A stretch of 64,000 bases of DNA from Hippopus hippopus (taxonomy: Eukaryota > Mollusca > Bivalvia > Cardiida > Cardiidae). Below, piece by piece: positions 10,090 to 20,472 of the stretch. Under the pieces are notes generated by a model. That model did no database searches. It saw only the letters and a list, made by a program, of their open reading frames with translations, and was not told where the DNA came from. The DNA lies in contig OX328104.1 in assembly GCA_946811185.2 (NCBI GenBank), positions 10,675,918 to 10,739,917 on the forward strand, given 5' to 3'. Each line of letters starts with the position of its first letter. Position 1 is the first letter of the stretch. Made by a program: the position numbers and the translations under genes.

Positions 10090-10204
10090 TGGCATAGAAA
10101 CAGATGGTGTAGATCCAAGATCAGACCATGTTCTGTGCGGTCTGATCTTGATCTACATTGTCTGCACAAGCAACTGAATCAGGGTCCAACACTACGAGGG
10201 TTAA
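10090..10204 (-). mobile_element. MITE-B copy, left part missing
   Basis: Hairpin AGATCAGACC / GGTCTGATCT shows a change matched in both arms. The right end CGAGGGTTAA is intact. Confidence 0.7.
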
Positions 10205-10211
10205 GATAATT

Positions 10212-10460
10212 TTGCCTGCAATACGGAAAAAGGGCCATTTGTATGTTTCCCAGATCAGCCTGTGCAGTCGGCGCAGGCTTATCAATCCGACACAACACTC
10301 TCTGTTCATGTGTGATTTTATGTTTCACACAAGTCTACTGTTGGACAAAATCTAATGTTGACATAAAGTGCCCCCTTCGCAGAATGCACATGCTGATCCA
10401 AGATGACACTTTGCGAAAATTTCCGAAGACTCCTTTTGGCTGGTTGCAGACCATTTTGCC
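10212..10460 (+). mobile_element. MITE-D copy, diverged
   Basis: TGCCTGCAATACGGAAAAAG to TTGGCTGGTTGCAGACC terminal inverted repeats. The core GATCAGCCTGTGCAG...GCGCAGGC is still hairpin-like. Confidence 0.75.
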
Positions 10461-10474
10461 ATAGCCAGGAAACA

Positions 10475-10713
10475 ATTTACTCTATTTAAAATGACAAAAT
10501 TGTTCGACTTCTCCAAACTAAAAGCTTGCCAGAAGACAGACTTACTGTACTCCTTCCCAAATGACCAAATAACCTACATTTTCTCCTTCTCCCACAAGGT
10601 TTTCTATCATTTCACAGACAAACTCAATCATTCGAGCCCAGGTTTCAATATGTCGTCTGCAAAAGCTTTCAATTCGGTCTTGTAAAAAAAAAATGTTGTT
10701 TGGTAAAGGCTTG
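10475..10713. mobile_element. MITE-A composite fragment
   Basis: A short minus-type left piece (10475-10545) runs into a plus-type right half (TTTTCTCCTTCTCCCACAAG onward) that ends GTTTGGTAAAGGC. One hairpin arm is absent. Confidence 0.6.
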
Positions 10714-10759
10714 AACCTGAATTCTGTGCTCTGTAACTCCACATTTGTATTACTGTAAC

Positions 10760-10987
10760 TTAACCCTTTACCACACAATCCCGAGTTTAACGACCCTGAC
10801 AGGGAAAGATTTTGAAAACATTGTGGGAAAAGGAGAAAATGCTGGTAACCAGCATTTTCTCCTTTTCCTTCAATGTTTTCTATCCTTTCAGAGGCAAATT
10901 TCAGTTTTTGAGCCACATTTAATTCGTCGTCTGCAAATGCTTTCAATTTGGATCATTCTAAAATTTTGTCGTTTGGTAAAGAGTTAA
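10760..10987 (+). mobile_element. MITE-A reference copy, plus orientation
   Basis: A 228-bp complete element: TTAACCCTTTACCACACAAT, then CCCGAGTTTAACGACCC, then the palindrome at 10815-10881 with central base A. The long right flank contains TCGTCTGCAAATGCTTTCAA, and the end is GTTTGGTAAAGAGTTAA. TTAA flanks suggest a piggyBac-type target site. Confidence 0.95.
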
Positions 10988-11230
10988 CAGGCATGGGGGA
11001 AAGCACTTTATACCATCTTGCAGAAGGTTTTCAATTATACAAGATTTTAATCTGCATTTCAAAATATTTCACACATCAAAGAACAAAAAAATGATGGGAA
11101 AAAAAGACGAGCACATATCGACTTACAAAGACTTAATCCTATCTTGGCATAAGCCACATGTTTTTAGTATGCAGCAAGGCTATCATTTTCACATCTCTTA
11201 TCTGGGTTTCTTTGTACATACATGTATAGT

Positions 11231-11484
11231 TTAATACTTTACCACACAACAAAATTTTAGACCTGTCCAAATTGAAAGCATTTGCAGACGACAAAATAAA
11301 TGTGACTGAAAAATTGAAATTTGTTTTGGGAAGAGTAGAAAACATTGTGGGAAAAGGAGAAAACGCTGGTAACCTAAAGGAGAAAATACTGGTTACCAGT
11401 ATCTTCTCCTTATCCAACTATGTTTTCAAAAGGCTCCTTTCTCCGAAGGTCTTTAGAAGTCGGCATCATGTGGTAAAGAGTTAA
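11231..11484 (-). mobile_element. MITE-A copy with hairpin duplication, chain member 1
   Basis: The arm GGAGAAAA is repeated after GGTAACCTAA, giving two left arms. The inner hairpin has matched changes (ATGCTGG to ATACTGG, CCAGCAT to CCAGTAT). It shares its right TTAA with the next copy. Confidence 0.85.
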
Positions 11485-11697
11485 CCCTGTATCACACAAT
11501 CCCAAGTTTTAAGGACTTTGCGGAAGAAACCTGTAGAAAACATTGTAAGAAAAGGAGAAATACTGGTAACTAGCATTTTATCCTTTTCCCACAATGTTTT
11601 CTTCTCGATCATTTGAGCAACATTTACATGTAAATTGTCATCTGCGACAGCTTTGAATTTGGACAAGTCTAAAATTTTGTCGTTTAGTGAGACTTAA
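11481..11697 (+). mobile_element. MITE-A copy, chain member 2
   Basis: TTAACCCTGTATCACACAAT to GTTTAGTGAGACTTAA. Both TTAA ends are shared with neighbours. Confidence 0.85.
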
Positions 11698-11927
11698 CTC
11701 TTAACCAAATGAAAAAAATTTGGACCAAATTTTAGACCAAATTGAAAGAATTTGCATAGGACAAATTAAACATAGCCCAAATGATGATTTCTGTCTATGG
11801 TAGGGCGATCATTGTTGGAAAAGGAGAAAATGCTGAGTACCAGGTTTTTCTCCTTTCTCACAATGGTTTCTAAAGCCCATCTCTTTAAGGGTTGTTAAAT
11901 TGCGGGATTTTGTGGAAGAGAGATAAA
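11694..11927 (-). mobile_element. MITE-A copy, chain member 3, diverged
   Basis: TTAACTCTTAACCAAATGA start with a small internal duplication (GACCAAATTTTAGACCAAAT). The hairpin is decayed near its tip. Confidence 0.8.
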
Positions 11928-12000
11928 TCTATACCAGGCAACAAAATTCTAGCATCTTCCAGATCAAAAGCAGTTGCAGATGACGATTTAATGTTATTCA
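11923..12000 (-). mobile_element. MITE-A left-end fragment
   Basis: TATACCAGGCAACAAAATTC and AAAGCAGTTGCAGATGACGA are recognisable; the rest is lost. Confidence 0.6.
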
Positions 12001-12025
12001 AAGAAAAACATTAAAAAATCGTCTT

Positions 12026-12254
12026 TTAGCCTTTTACCACACAATCCCAAGTTTTAACGACCCTGAGGAAAAGGCCTTTTGAAAACATTGTTGGAAAAGG
12101 AGAAAATGCTGGTGACCAGCATTTTCTCCTTTTCCAACAATGTTTCGTACTCTATCAAAGACAAATTCCATCATTTGAACTTCATTTAAATTGTCCTCTG
12201 CAAATACTTTGAATTTAGACCAGTCCATTTTTTTGTGGTGTGTTAAAGAGTTAA
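12026..12254 (+). mobile_element. MITE-A copy with symmetric hairpin change
   Basis: The palindrome at 12081-12146 has TTGG in the left arm matched by CCAA in the right (consensus GTGG and CCAC). The central base is G. Confidence 0.9.
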
Positions 12255-12358
12255 AGGATAGAAAACATTGTGGTTTTAAGAATTTTCTTTTTTCCCCACA
12301 ATGTTTTCAAAAGCTTTTATGCTCAGGATGACTAAAACCATGTTTTGTAAAGTATAAG
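12255..12358 (-). mobile_element. MITE-A fragment
   Basis: GGATAGAAAACATTGTGG, then a shortened hairpin and CACAATGTTTTCAAAAGC; both ends are eroded. Confidence 0.65.
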
Positions 12359-12469
12359 GTTTTGGACTCATAAGGCACTGCTAAGATTCATACCCGATTG
12401 AGGTAGAACATGAATACATGAGCTGTTGCAGAGATATGACCGAATATGATGAAGTCAAACAATTATTGA

Positions 12470-12573
12470 CTGGTTGATTGAATGGTGTTTAACACTATTA
12501 TCAACCAGCGACCCCCACCCCAACCCCCTGTTCTCAAGTCCTGTATGCTACAAAGTTTGCTACAGGGGCTTGG
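12470..12573 (-). mobile_element. SINE-S copy with internal deletion
   Basis: The tail side TGGTGTTTAACAC is fused to the tRNA-like head (CCAGCGACCCCC...AGTCCTGTATGCTAC...GGGGCTTGG). The whole body is gone. Confidence 0.6.
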
Positions 12574-12892
12574 CAAAACATCAGTCAAATAATCAAAGAA
12601 AAGTGATTTGTGATTTACTTGTTCACAACAGTTCTTCATTTATGTCCCATTCTTTAGTAAACCTGCCCTATATTTTTGGGAGGCTCAATTTTTAAGTGTA
12701 GGATTCTTAACTTTGTGGCCAAGGGTTTAAGCCTCACTGAAACTCCTTTGTTCAATCAATCTGTCAATTCTGACACTACTGGTACTTTATTTATATCAGT
12801 CTGTAAATCTGCCGTGCATTGGTGTTTCTTCTACCAGGACTAAAGACATCTGCTATTCAAACCACTGACTGCTTTCCTACCAAAAAAAAAGT

Positions 12893-13121
12893 TTAACTCG
12901 TTACCAAATGACAGAATTTAGGACTTGTTCAAATTGAAAGCAATTGCAGACAACAAATAAAAGGTGGCAAAAATGACACAATTTTGCCTTGATAGAGCAG
13001 AAAACATGGTGGGAAAAGGAGAAAATGCTGGTTACCAGCATTTTCTCCTTTTCTCACAATGTTTTCAAAAGGCTTCTTCCTCAGGGTTGTTAAAAGTCGG
13101 GAATGTGTGGTAAAGATTTAA
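12893..13121 (-). mobile_element. MITE-A copy, full length
   Basis: TTAACTCGTTACCAAATGAC to GTGGTAAAGATTTAA. The left arm has ACATGGTGGG without the matching change on the right. Confidence 0.9.
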
Positions 13122-13260
13122 ACAGGTTTCAGCCATGAAGTTAGAATGAACTTTGTGGCTATGAGCCCATGAATACTCTGGATCTCTGAAAAAGAGTTGT
13201 TATTCAACTGCATAATTCAGAATTTAAACCTTAAACAGCAGGGGTGCCAGGCTTGATAAC

Positions 13261-13477
13261 TGAACCCTTTCCCACACAATCCCGACTTTAAACGACCCTG
13301 AGAAAGAAGGCTTTTGAAAACATCAAGGGAAAGGGAGAAAATGCAGGTTACCTTTGCCCTCGATGTTTTCTACCCTTCCCAGAGCAGATTTCAATTTTTG
13401 AGTCACGTATGTTTTGTCATCTGCAAATGCTTTCAATTTGGACAAGTCTAAACTTGTGTCGTTTGGCAAAGAGTTAA
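13261..13477 (+). mobile_element. MITE-A copy with rearranged hairpin
   Basis: The inner palindrome is replaced by a shorter hairpin (ACATCAAGGG with CCCTCGATGT), pairing being kept by new sequence. Confidence 0.85.
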
Positions 13478-13692
13478 CCCTTTTTTGAAACAGTCTTGTT
13501 TCGACATCCTTGTGGTAGCTGGCTTTTAAAAAACATTGTGGAAAAAGGAGAAAATACTGGTTACCAGCATTTTCTCCATTTCCCACAATGTTTTTCGTCC
13601 TTTTCTTAAACAAGTCACCTAATTTCAGTTGCATTTTAGTTGTCCTATACAAGTGCTCCTTATTTAGACCCGTCTAAAATTTTTGTCGCTTC
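13474..13692 (+). mobile_element. MITE-A copy, shares TTAA with previous
   Basis: The left flank is highly diverged and the hairpin is good. The central base is T, which is opposite to most plus copies. Confidence 0.8.
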
Positions 13693-13901
13693 AACCTGTT
13701 GGACTTGTCCAAATTTGAAATATCTGAAAAACACATATTCAGTACTGCTACAGAAATGTTTCACTTCTCTGATAGGATAGAAAACATTGTGGGAAAAGGA
13801 GAAAATGCTGGTTACCAGCATTTTCTCCTTTTCCCACAATGTTTTCAAAAGGCTTCTTTTCTAGAGTCGTTGAAAGTCTAGACTGTGCAGTGAAGAGTTA
13901 A
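13693..13901 (-). mobile_element. MITE-A copy, left end worn
   Basis: Perfect 67-bp palindrome with central T at about 13781-13847; right end GCAGTGAAGAGTTAA. Confidence 0.85.
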
Positions 13902-14091
13902 AAGAGGGTTAAAAAAACATAACTAGTAAGTTGGGGAGAGGGATAAGTACAAGACAGCAGAGGTAGGAAGATAAAGGTTGGCATAAAGCTGTTCCTCACA
14001 AGTGGAGTGTGATGTTTTTTACCCTTGAAGCCCCAGGTAAACCCAACAAACATTTTTGGTATTCCAATAAGACCCAAATTAGAGCAACTGC

Positions 14092-14200
14092 AAGCTTGCT
14101 GTTGTCCAGATTGTCTCTGTCAAATGGACAGTATTAGTCGAAGTTTGGACTTTATGTTTTGTGGATTCTGATCTTAATCTACTCTGGCCACAAAGGCATC
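14092..14200. mobile_element. MITE-B-related remnant
   Basis: GTTGTCCAGATTGTCTCTG ... GATTCTGATCTTAATCTACT ... GCCACAAAGGCA; resembles the fragment at 21594-21726. The hairpin is mostly lost. Confidence 0.45.
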
Positions 14201-14561
14201 TTCTACCGATAAGTTTTGAAAAAAACTTCTGGGGTGAAGGTTGTTACATTCTCATAACACCACCAGGTCTCTGTTTTTGTATAACATTTTTTTTAGCTCA
14301 TGCCTGAAACAGTCGTTATTGCAGTTATATCTAAATTCTGCTTTACAGTGCACATCAGTCTTGGACTTTTGTGTATAAAGTTTTTGAACTCAAGACCTGA
14401 CTGAGGCACATTATTTTGGAGTTCTTGGTTTTATACTCGTCCTAGTACCTGCATGCAGGATTACTCTCATGAATATGCTTAATCCATTTATATGCAGATA
14501 CTTCATATTTGATTTTTATCTTTTCCAAATTCAAAGACATCAATGAGGGAACAAGTATGGA

Positions 14562-14773
14562 TTAACCCTTTACCAAACAACATAAGTTCGAACAATTCTG
14601 ATGTGAAAACAATTTGGGAAAAGGAGAAAATGCTCGTTGGCAGCATTTTCTCCTTTTCCCACAATGTTTTTAACCCTATCAAAACCAAATCCCAATGGAA
14701 AAGCAGCTGCCATATTTTGTATGATGCCTGAAGATACTTTGAAAGATTACGTTTTCTCTTGTGGTAGAGTTAA
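14562..14773 (+). mobile_element. MITE-A copy
   Basis: Left TTAACCCTTTACCAAACAAC, right TTGTGGTAGAGTTAA. The hairpin tip is altered (GCTCGTTGGCAGC). Confidence 0.85.
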
Positions 14774-14998
14774 CCCTTTACCACACAATCCCAATTTTTA
14801 ACCACCCTTGGGAGGAAGTCCTCTGAAAACATTGTCAGAAAAGGAGAAAATGCTGGTAACCAGCATTTTCTCCTTTTCCCACAATGTTTTCATTCTTTCA
14901 AAGACAAATTTTATCATTTGCGCAACATTTGATATGTCGTCTGCAAAATACTTTCAATTTGGAGCAGTCCAACCTTTTTATGCTTTGGTAAAGAGTTT
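14770..14998 (+). mobile_element. MITE-A copy, shares TTAA with previous
   Basis: Nearly perfect hairpin with one arm mismatch (ACATTGTCAG). The right end is GGTAAAGAGTTTG, so the final TTAA is lost. Confidence 0.88.
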
Positions 14999-15371
14999 GG
15001 CAGTAGCTGCAAACTCATTGGTACAGTCTTCCAAAGAAAGAGAGAGAGGTAGAAAGAGTCAGAGAGTAAGCGTGTAACATAGACTATTAACATTTTTATG
15101 ATTTTGTGCAAAAATTGATGCTTTTACCCCATGAAACCTGAAAATTTTACATGAGTTTTATGAGTTGCAAGTTATTTTTGAAGAGAAAACCTATCCCATG
15201 ATTAGATCTCTTGATATAGTGCTCTATTTGCATTTACAAAATGGAAGATTACCGGTAAATACCTGCGTCGAAAAATCACTAGTGTTGAAATTTTAATAAC
15301 ATTTTTGTTTGCAATTGTTTTAGTTCAAGACTTCCTCTGCATAGAGTGGTCAATGTATTTGCAGCAGTGTT

Positions 15372-15539
15372 CAAGTTGTTTCAGTCATATTTTAAAGGCT
15401 ACAAATTAAGAAAAAGGTACAATGTAACAAGTTGTTTCAGTCATATTTTAAAGGCTACAAATTAAGAAAAAGGTACAATGTAACAAGTTGTTTCAGTCAT
15501 ATTTTAAAGGCTACAAATTAAGAAAAAGGTACAATGTAA
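15372..15539 (+). repeat. 56-bp perfect tandem triplicate
   Basis: Three identical 56-bp units start at 15372, 15428 and 15484 with CAAGTTGTTTCAGTC. Identity suggests a recent duplication or an assembly artefact. Confidence 0.95.
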
Positions 15540-15734
15540 ATTATTCTTCACAAACAACATTATTTTAGGTTTTGTCTAACTGGTCTCATTTAGATAATTA
15601 CTTTTCTTGTTATCTACAATGCAGGAATTGTTGAAGAACTGGTGGTTTAAGCCATTGGAAATAATCAAGAAGCGTTCAAGAACTTTTCTAGCATAGTTCT
15701 TGACAGTGAACTGGAAAAGACAACTTTTAACGGA

Positions 15735-16226
15735 ATACTAATGCTCATGAAGCTTGGTCAGAATGTTCATCTTGGTAGTATTTCAGACAAATTTTAAATC
15801 TGGTCATGTTAAGTCAAAAAGTAGGTCATGGGCACAAATCATAGAAAAATCTTTTGTGCACTCACAAGGCCACATTTTAAGTCTGATATTCATGAAACTT
15901 GGTGAGAATGTTAGTCTTGACAATATCTTGGACAATTTCGAAAAAACATATCTCGTCAAGGTAAAAAGTAGGTCACTGGGACCAAGCTTCATAAAACCGT
16001 TTGTGCATTCTAAGAGGCCTTATTTTCAGTCTGAGACTCATGAAATTTGATCAGAATGTTTGTCTTGGTAATATCTTGAAGTTTCAAACTAGGTCATGTT
16101 GGATCAAAAAGTAGGTTACTAACACTCATGCTTTTACAGTCTCACAACTAGAATGTTTTCAACTTTACCAGTCTTTGATGACTTTACTCAGGTGAGCGCT
16201 GTAGAGCCAAACTAGCCCTCTTATTT
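15735..16226 (+). mobile_element. Tandem-array element, possibly Helentron-like
   Basis: Three diverged units of about 142-149 bp, each with a CATGAARCTTGGTSAGAATG motif (15748, 15890, 16039). The 3' end GTGAGCGCTGTAGAGCC ... CCCTCTTATTTT resembles that of the elements at 3.3 kb and 19.1 kb. ORFs across it simply follow the repeat. Confidence 0.6.
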
Positions 16227-16360
16227 TAATGTTTTCAGAAGTTTTCTTTCCTCAGGTTGTAAAATAGGATTTTTTGGTTGTAGGTTGAGACTGAGGAGCA
16301 GAGACTTTCAGGAATACACTCTGATTGCTCATCTTGAGCTATTATCTATTTGCCCAAACA

Positions 16361-16618
16361 TTAACCCTTTACCACGTCATCCCAGCTTTGAATGATGAAA
16401 CAGGCTTTTGTAAAGTTTGAACGATGAAACAGGCTTTTGTAAACATTGTGGGAAAAGGAGAAATTGCTTGTAACCAGTGTTTTCTGCTATTTGTACAATG
16501 ATTTCTGCCCTTTTAATGACATACACCATTACGTGTATTTGAGACACATTGAATTTGTCATGTGCAAAATACTTTCATTCTAGACGAGTCTAAATTTCTG
16601 TCATGCGATAAAGAGGTA
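16361..16618 (+). mobile_element. MITE-A copy with internal duplication
   Basis: GATGAAACAGGCTTTTGTAAA occurs twice in the left flank. The right hairpin arm is decayed; the right end is ATGCGATAAAGAGGTAA. Confidence 0.85.
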
Positions 16619-16637
16619 AGGGAGGCTTGCAGCAAAG

Positions 16638-16806
16638 ATCCTTTACAAAGCAATTTCTGTTTTTTAATGACCATGAGAAAGAAGCCTTTTGAAAACATTA
16701 GGGGAAAAGGAGAAAATGCTGGTAACCAGCATTTTCTCCTTTTCCTACAATGTTTCCAACACTTACAAAGACAGAAATCATCATTTGGGCTAAATTAAAT
16801 TTTTTA
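16638..16806 (+). mobile_element. MITE-A copy, right end lost
   Basis: ATCCTTTACAAAGCAATTTC start, near-perfect hairpin, then truncation after GGGCTAAATTAAAT. Confidence 0.8.
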
Positions 16807-17107
16807 ACTTATCAGTGTCTTCCATAAAACTTCCTTGCCATCTAAAACATGAAGCATTGATAAAATTCCAATCGCTAGTGATATGTAAACACAGAAAGTT
16901 ACATATCAAGATTTTTATTACATCTTTCTCTCAATTTCCCAAGCTCGTTCTTACTCGGAGTGATTTAATTAAATTTTTGAAATCCCTTATCCTGGCCTAT
17001 AGATATGAAGCTTTCATTCTTATCTTACATTACCCTAGGTATATTCTGCAGTCTTTACCTACAAAAATTTAAAAAAAAACTTGTTGTTTTTAAAATTTTG
17101 ATTTAAA

Positions 17108-17370
17108 TTAATCGTTTACCACAAAATCCCAAGTTTTAACGACCCTAACAAAGAAGGCTTTTGAAAACATGGTGGGAAAAGGAGAAAGTGCTGGTAACCA
17201 GCAAATCGAGTGTACTTCAAATTATGGAATTTGGCTTTTACTGGGTAGAAAACATAGTAGGAAAAGGAGAAAATGCTGGTTACTAGCATTTTCTCCTTTT
17301 CCCACAATGTTTTCAAAAGTTTTAATTTCCCAGGATTGTTAAAACTGGGGATTCTGTGGTAATGGGTTAA
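17108..17370. mobile_element. MITE-A head-to-head chimera
   Basis: A plus-type left half (17108-17204) joins a minus-type copy from its middle onward, ending GTGGTAATGGGTTAA. Both outer ends are therefore the same (short) side. Confidence 0.8.
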
Positions 17371-17373
17371 ACC

Positions 17374-17512
17374 ATGCTGGTAAAGGAGAAAATGCTGGAG
17401 ACGGCATTTTCTCCATATTAGACAATGTTTTGTGGGCTTTGAAAGACAAGTAACAAGTAACGTCACACGACTCGTAATCAGTTTGTGAGCTGCTTGTGCT
17501 TTGAGCATGGAC
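17374..17512 (+). mobile_element. MITE-A fragment
   Basis: GGTAAAGGAGAAAATGCTGG and a shortened hairpin, with a degraded right flank. Confidence 0.55.
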
Positions 17513-17738
17513 TTAACCCATTACCACACAATGACGACTTTTGACGACCCTTGGAAAGAAGCTGTTTGAAAACATTGTGGGAAAAGGAGAAAATGCTGGT
17601 AACCAGCATTTTCTCCTTTTCCCACGATGTTTTCTACCCTGTCAATAAACAATTGCACCTTTGATCCACACTGAAATGTTGTCTGCAAATGCTTTCAATT
17701 TGGACAGGGCTAAAATTTTGTCGTCTGGTAAAGGGTTT
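17513..17738 (+). mobile_element. MITE-A copy, full length
   Basis: TTAACCCATTACCACACAAT to GTCTGGTAAAGGGTTTA. The palindrome has a single mismatch (CCCACGATG). Confidence 0.92.
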
Positions 17739-17880
17739 AGTAGCTTAAAGTTTTGATTTGGGTAAAGACTTGTAGCTGTTGATTTCACATCAATAAAATG
17801 GACTGCGCTTTTTGACAATATTTCAACCATTTCATATGCAAATCACATCATTTGAGCCACAATTAGTTTGTGATCTGCTT

Positions 17881-18231
17881 AAACTCTTTACACAATCCCG
17901 ACTTTTAACGACCTTGAGAAAAGAAAGCTTTTGAAAACATTGTGGGAAAAGGAGAAAATGCTGGTAACCAGCATTTTCTCCTTTTCCCACATTGTTTTCT
18001 GCCCTTCCTCTTTACCACACAATCCCGACTGTTAACGACCTTGAGAAAAGAAAGCTTTTGAAAACATTGTGGGAAAAGGAGAAAATGCTGGTAACCAGCA
18101 TTTTCTCCTTTTCCCACATTGTTTTCTACCCTTCCCAAATCAGATCAATCTTTGGGTCACATCTATTTTGTCGTCTGCAAATGTTTTCAATTTGAACTAG
18201 TCCAAATTTTCGTCGTTTGGTAAAGAGTTAA
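17881..18231 (+). mobile_element. MITE-A copy with duplicated left half and hairpin
   Basis: About 125 bp (left end plus whole palindrome) is present twice, starting near 17884 and 18008. Both share the CACATTGTTTTC mismatch, which shows a recent tandem duplication rather than two insertions. One right end follows, with TTAA at 18228. Confidence 0.9.
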
Positions 18232-18456
18232 GCCTATCCTACACATTCCCTCCTTTTGACGACCCTGAGAAAAGAAGCCTTTAGAAAACATTGTGGGAAA
18301 AGGAGAAAATGCTGGTAACCAGCATTTTCTCCTTTTCCCACTATGTTTTCTACCCTTCACAAAACAAATTCCAAATTTTCAGTCACTTTTATTTTGTCGT
18401 CTGCAAATGCTTTCGATTTGGACAAACCTAAAATTTTGTCGTTTGGTTAAGAGTTA
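18228..18456 (+). mobile_element. MITE-A copy, chain member
   Basis: Shares TTAA at both sides. The left terminus reads TTAAGCCTATCCTACACA, an odd start also found in the next copy. Confidence 0.9.
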
Positions 18457-18652
18457 AGTCTATCCTACACAATCTTTAGTTTTCAAGAAACTGTATGCAA
18501 AGGCTTTAATGCAACCATAGTATGAGGAGAAGGAAATGTTGGTAATCAGCATTTTCTCCTTTTCCAACAATGTTTTCTATTTTTTCAGAAACAAATCTTA
18601 TCATTTGAGCAGCATATGATTTGTTTACTGCAAATCCTTTTAATTTAGACAA
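18453..18652 (+). mobile_element. MITE-A copy, right end cut
   Basis: TTAAGTCTATCCTACACAAT start. The left arm is badly decayed and the right arm retained. It is truncated at TTTAGACAAG. Confidence 0.75.
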
Positions 18653-18855
18653 GTTTTACCAGACAACAAAATTTTTGGCCAGTCCAAATTGAAAGCACTT
18701 GCAGACGACAAAATACATGTGACTCAAAAATTGAATTTTGTATTGGGAAGGGTAGAAAACATTTTGGGAAAAGGAGAAAATGCTGGTTTCCCAAAATGTC
18801 TTCAAAAGCCTCCTTCGTTAGGGTCGTTAAAAGTCGGGATTGGTAAAGAATTTAG
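18653..18855 (-). mobile_element. MITE-A copy with most of right hairpin arm lost
   Basis: After GGAGAAAATGCTGG the sequence jumps to TTTCCCAAAATGTCTTC; the remaining stem is the outer part. Confidence 0.8.
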
Positions 18856-18990
18856 AGTATAGGTTTGAATTTCATGTCAAGAAGGTGGACCGTGTGGTAA
18901 AGCCCAGTTTTAATGCCACTATTGACAAAAGGCAGTCTATGTTCAAAATTTTATCTCTGACCTGATAAATTGATGAGCCTTGTATGGATC

Positions 18991-20472
18991 TTAATCCTTT
19001 ACCACACAATGACGACTTTCAATGACCCTGGGGCAGAAGCCGTTTGAAAACATGGTGGGAAAAGGTTAAAATGCTGGTAACCAGCATTTTCTCCTTTTCC
19101 CGCAATGTTTTCTATCCTTCCAAGAACATTTTTAGCTCCACTGGCCAAAGGCCAGCGGGCTTATGTCATGGCCTGTTGTCCGTCGTGCGTCCGTCCGTCC
19201 GTGCGTCCGTCTGTCCGTGCGTTAACTTTTTTTTTAAAACGTCTTCTTCTCTGAAACTACCCATCCAATTTTGATGAAACTTCACAGAAATGATCCTGCC
19301 ATGGTCCTCTTCAGAATTTTTTGAAAGAATTTAATTCCTTCAAAAACTCTGGTTGCCATGGCAACAAAACTGAAAAATTTAGAAAATCTTTGAAAATCTT
19401 CTTGTCTGAAACCGTAAGGCCAAGGGCTACCAAATTTGGCATGTAGCTTTATCTAGTGGACCTCTACCAAGTTTCTTCAATTTATAGCCCTGGGGTCAAA
19501 ATTGGCCCCGCCCCGGGGGTCACAAGTTTTACATGGGCTTATTTAGGGAGAACTTTAAAATTCCTCTTCTACCTAGCCATAGGGCCTAGAGCTACCAAAT
19601 TTGGCATGTAGCTTTATCTAGTGGACCTCTGCCAAGATTGTTCAAATTATAGCCCTGGGGTCAAATTAGGCCCTGCCCGGGGGTAACAAGTTTTACATGG
19701 GCTTATATAACAAGTTTTACATAGGCTTATATAGGGAGAACTTTAAAATTCTTCTTTGACCTAGCCATGGGGCCTAGGGCTACCAAATTTTGCATGTGGC
19801 TTTATCTAGTGGGCCTCTACCAAGAGTGCCCAAATTATAGCCCTTGGGTCAAATTTGACCCCACCCCGGGGGTCACAAGTTTTACATGGGCTTATTTAGG
19901 GAAAACTTTAGAAATCTCCCTGTACCTAGCCGTAAGGCCTAGGGCTACCAAATTTTGCATGTGGCTTTATCTAGTGGGTCTCTACCAAGAGTGCTTAAAT
20001 TATAGCCCTGGGGTCAAAATTGGCCCTGCCCCGGGGGTCACAAGTTTTACATGGGCTTATGTAGAGAAAACTTAAGAAATCTCCCTGTACTTATTCATAA
20101 AGCGTAGGGCTACCAAATTTCGCATGTAGCTATATCTAAAGGCCCTTCACCAAGAGTGCGTAAATTATAGCCCTAGGGGGGAATTTGATTCACCCGAGGG
20201 GTCAGAAGTTTTACATGGGCTTATATAGTGAAATCTTTAGAAATCTTCTTGTTACTAACCATATGAACTAGGGCTACCAATTTTAGTCCTGTTTCAGGGG
20301 TCTTATGTTCAAAACCAATTGGCCAAGTATTGTAATGTTTGGCATGTAGTGATTTTACGTATTAGCCAGTGGAGCGATACAGGGCCATCATGGCCCTCTT
20401 GTTTAATTTTTGTGTCATATCTATTTTGTCATCTGCAATTGCTTTCATTTCGGAAATGTCTAAAATACTGCT
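18991..20472 (+). mobile_element. MITE-A copy split by a 1.3-kb insertion
   Basis: Left portion 18991-19129 ends at CTTCCAAGAACA; the right portion resumes at 20405 with ATTTTTGTGTCATATC and TTGTCATCTGCAATTGC. The two rebuild one element around the Helentron-like insertion. Confidence 0.85.
19130..20404 (+). mobile_element. Helentron/pearl-like element, copy 2, with tandem core
   Basis: Same ends as the element at 3348 (TTTTAGCTCCACTGGCC; GCCAGTGGAGCGATACAGGG; hairpin GGGCCATCATGGCCC; CTCTTG). It contains a CCGT-type microsatellite at 19183-19222 and about five units of 155-188 bp marked by GCTACCAAATTT (19436, 19591, 19779, 19944, 20109). This architecture is known for bivalve pearl elements; identity is inferred from structure. 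Confidence 0.75.

Noticed and set aside
19767..20075. 102-codon frame with repeated ATKFCMWLYLVGLYQEC
   Set aside because: Reads through the tandem units of about 165 bp in the Helentron/pearl-like element; no start context or conserved domain.
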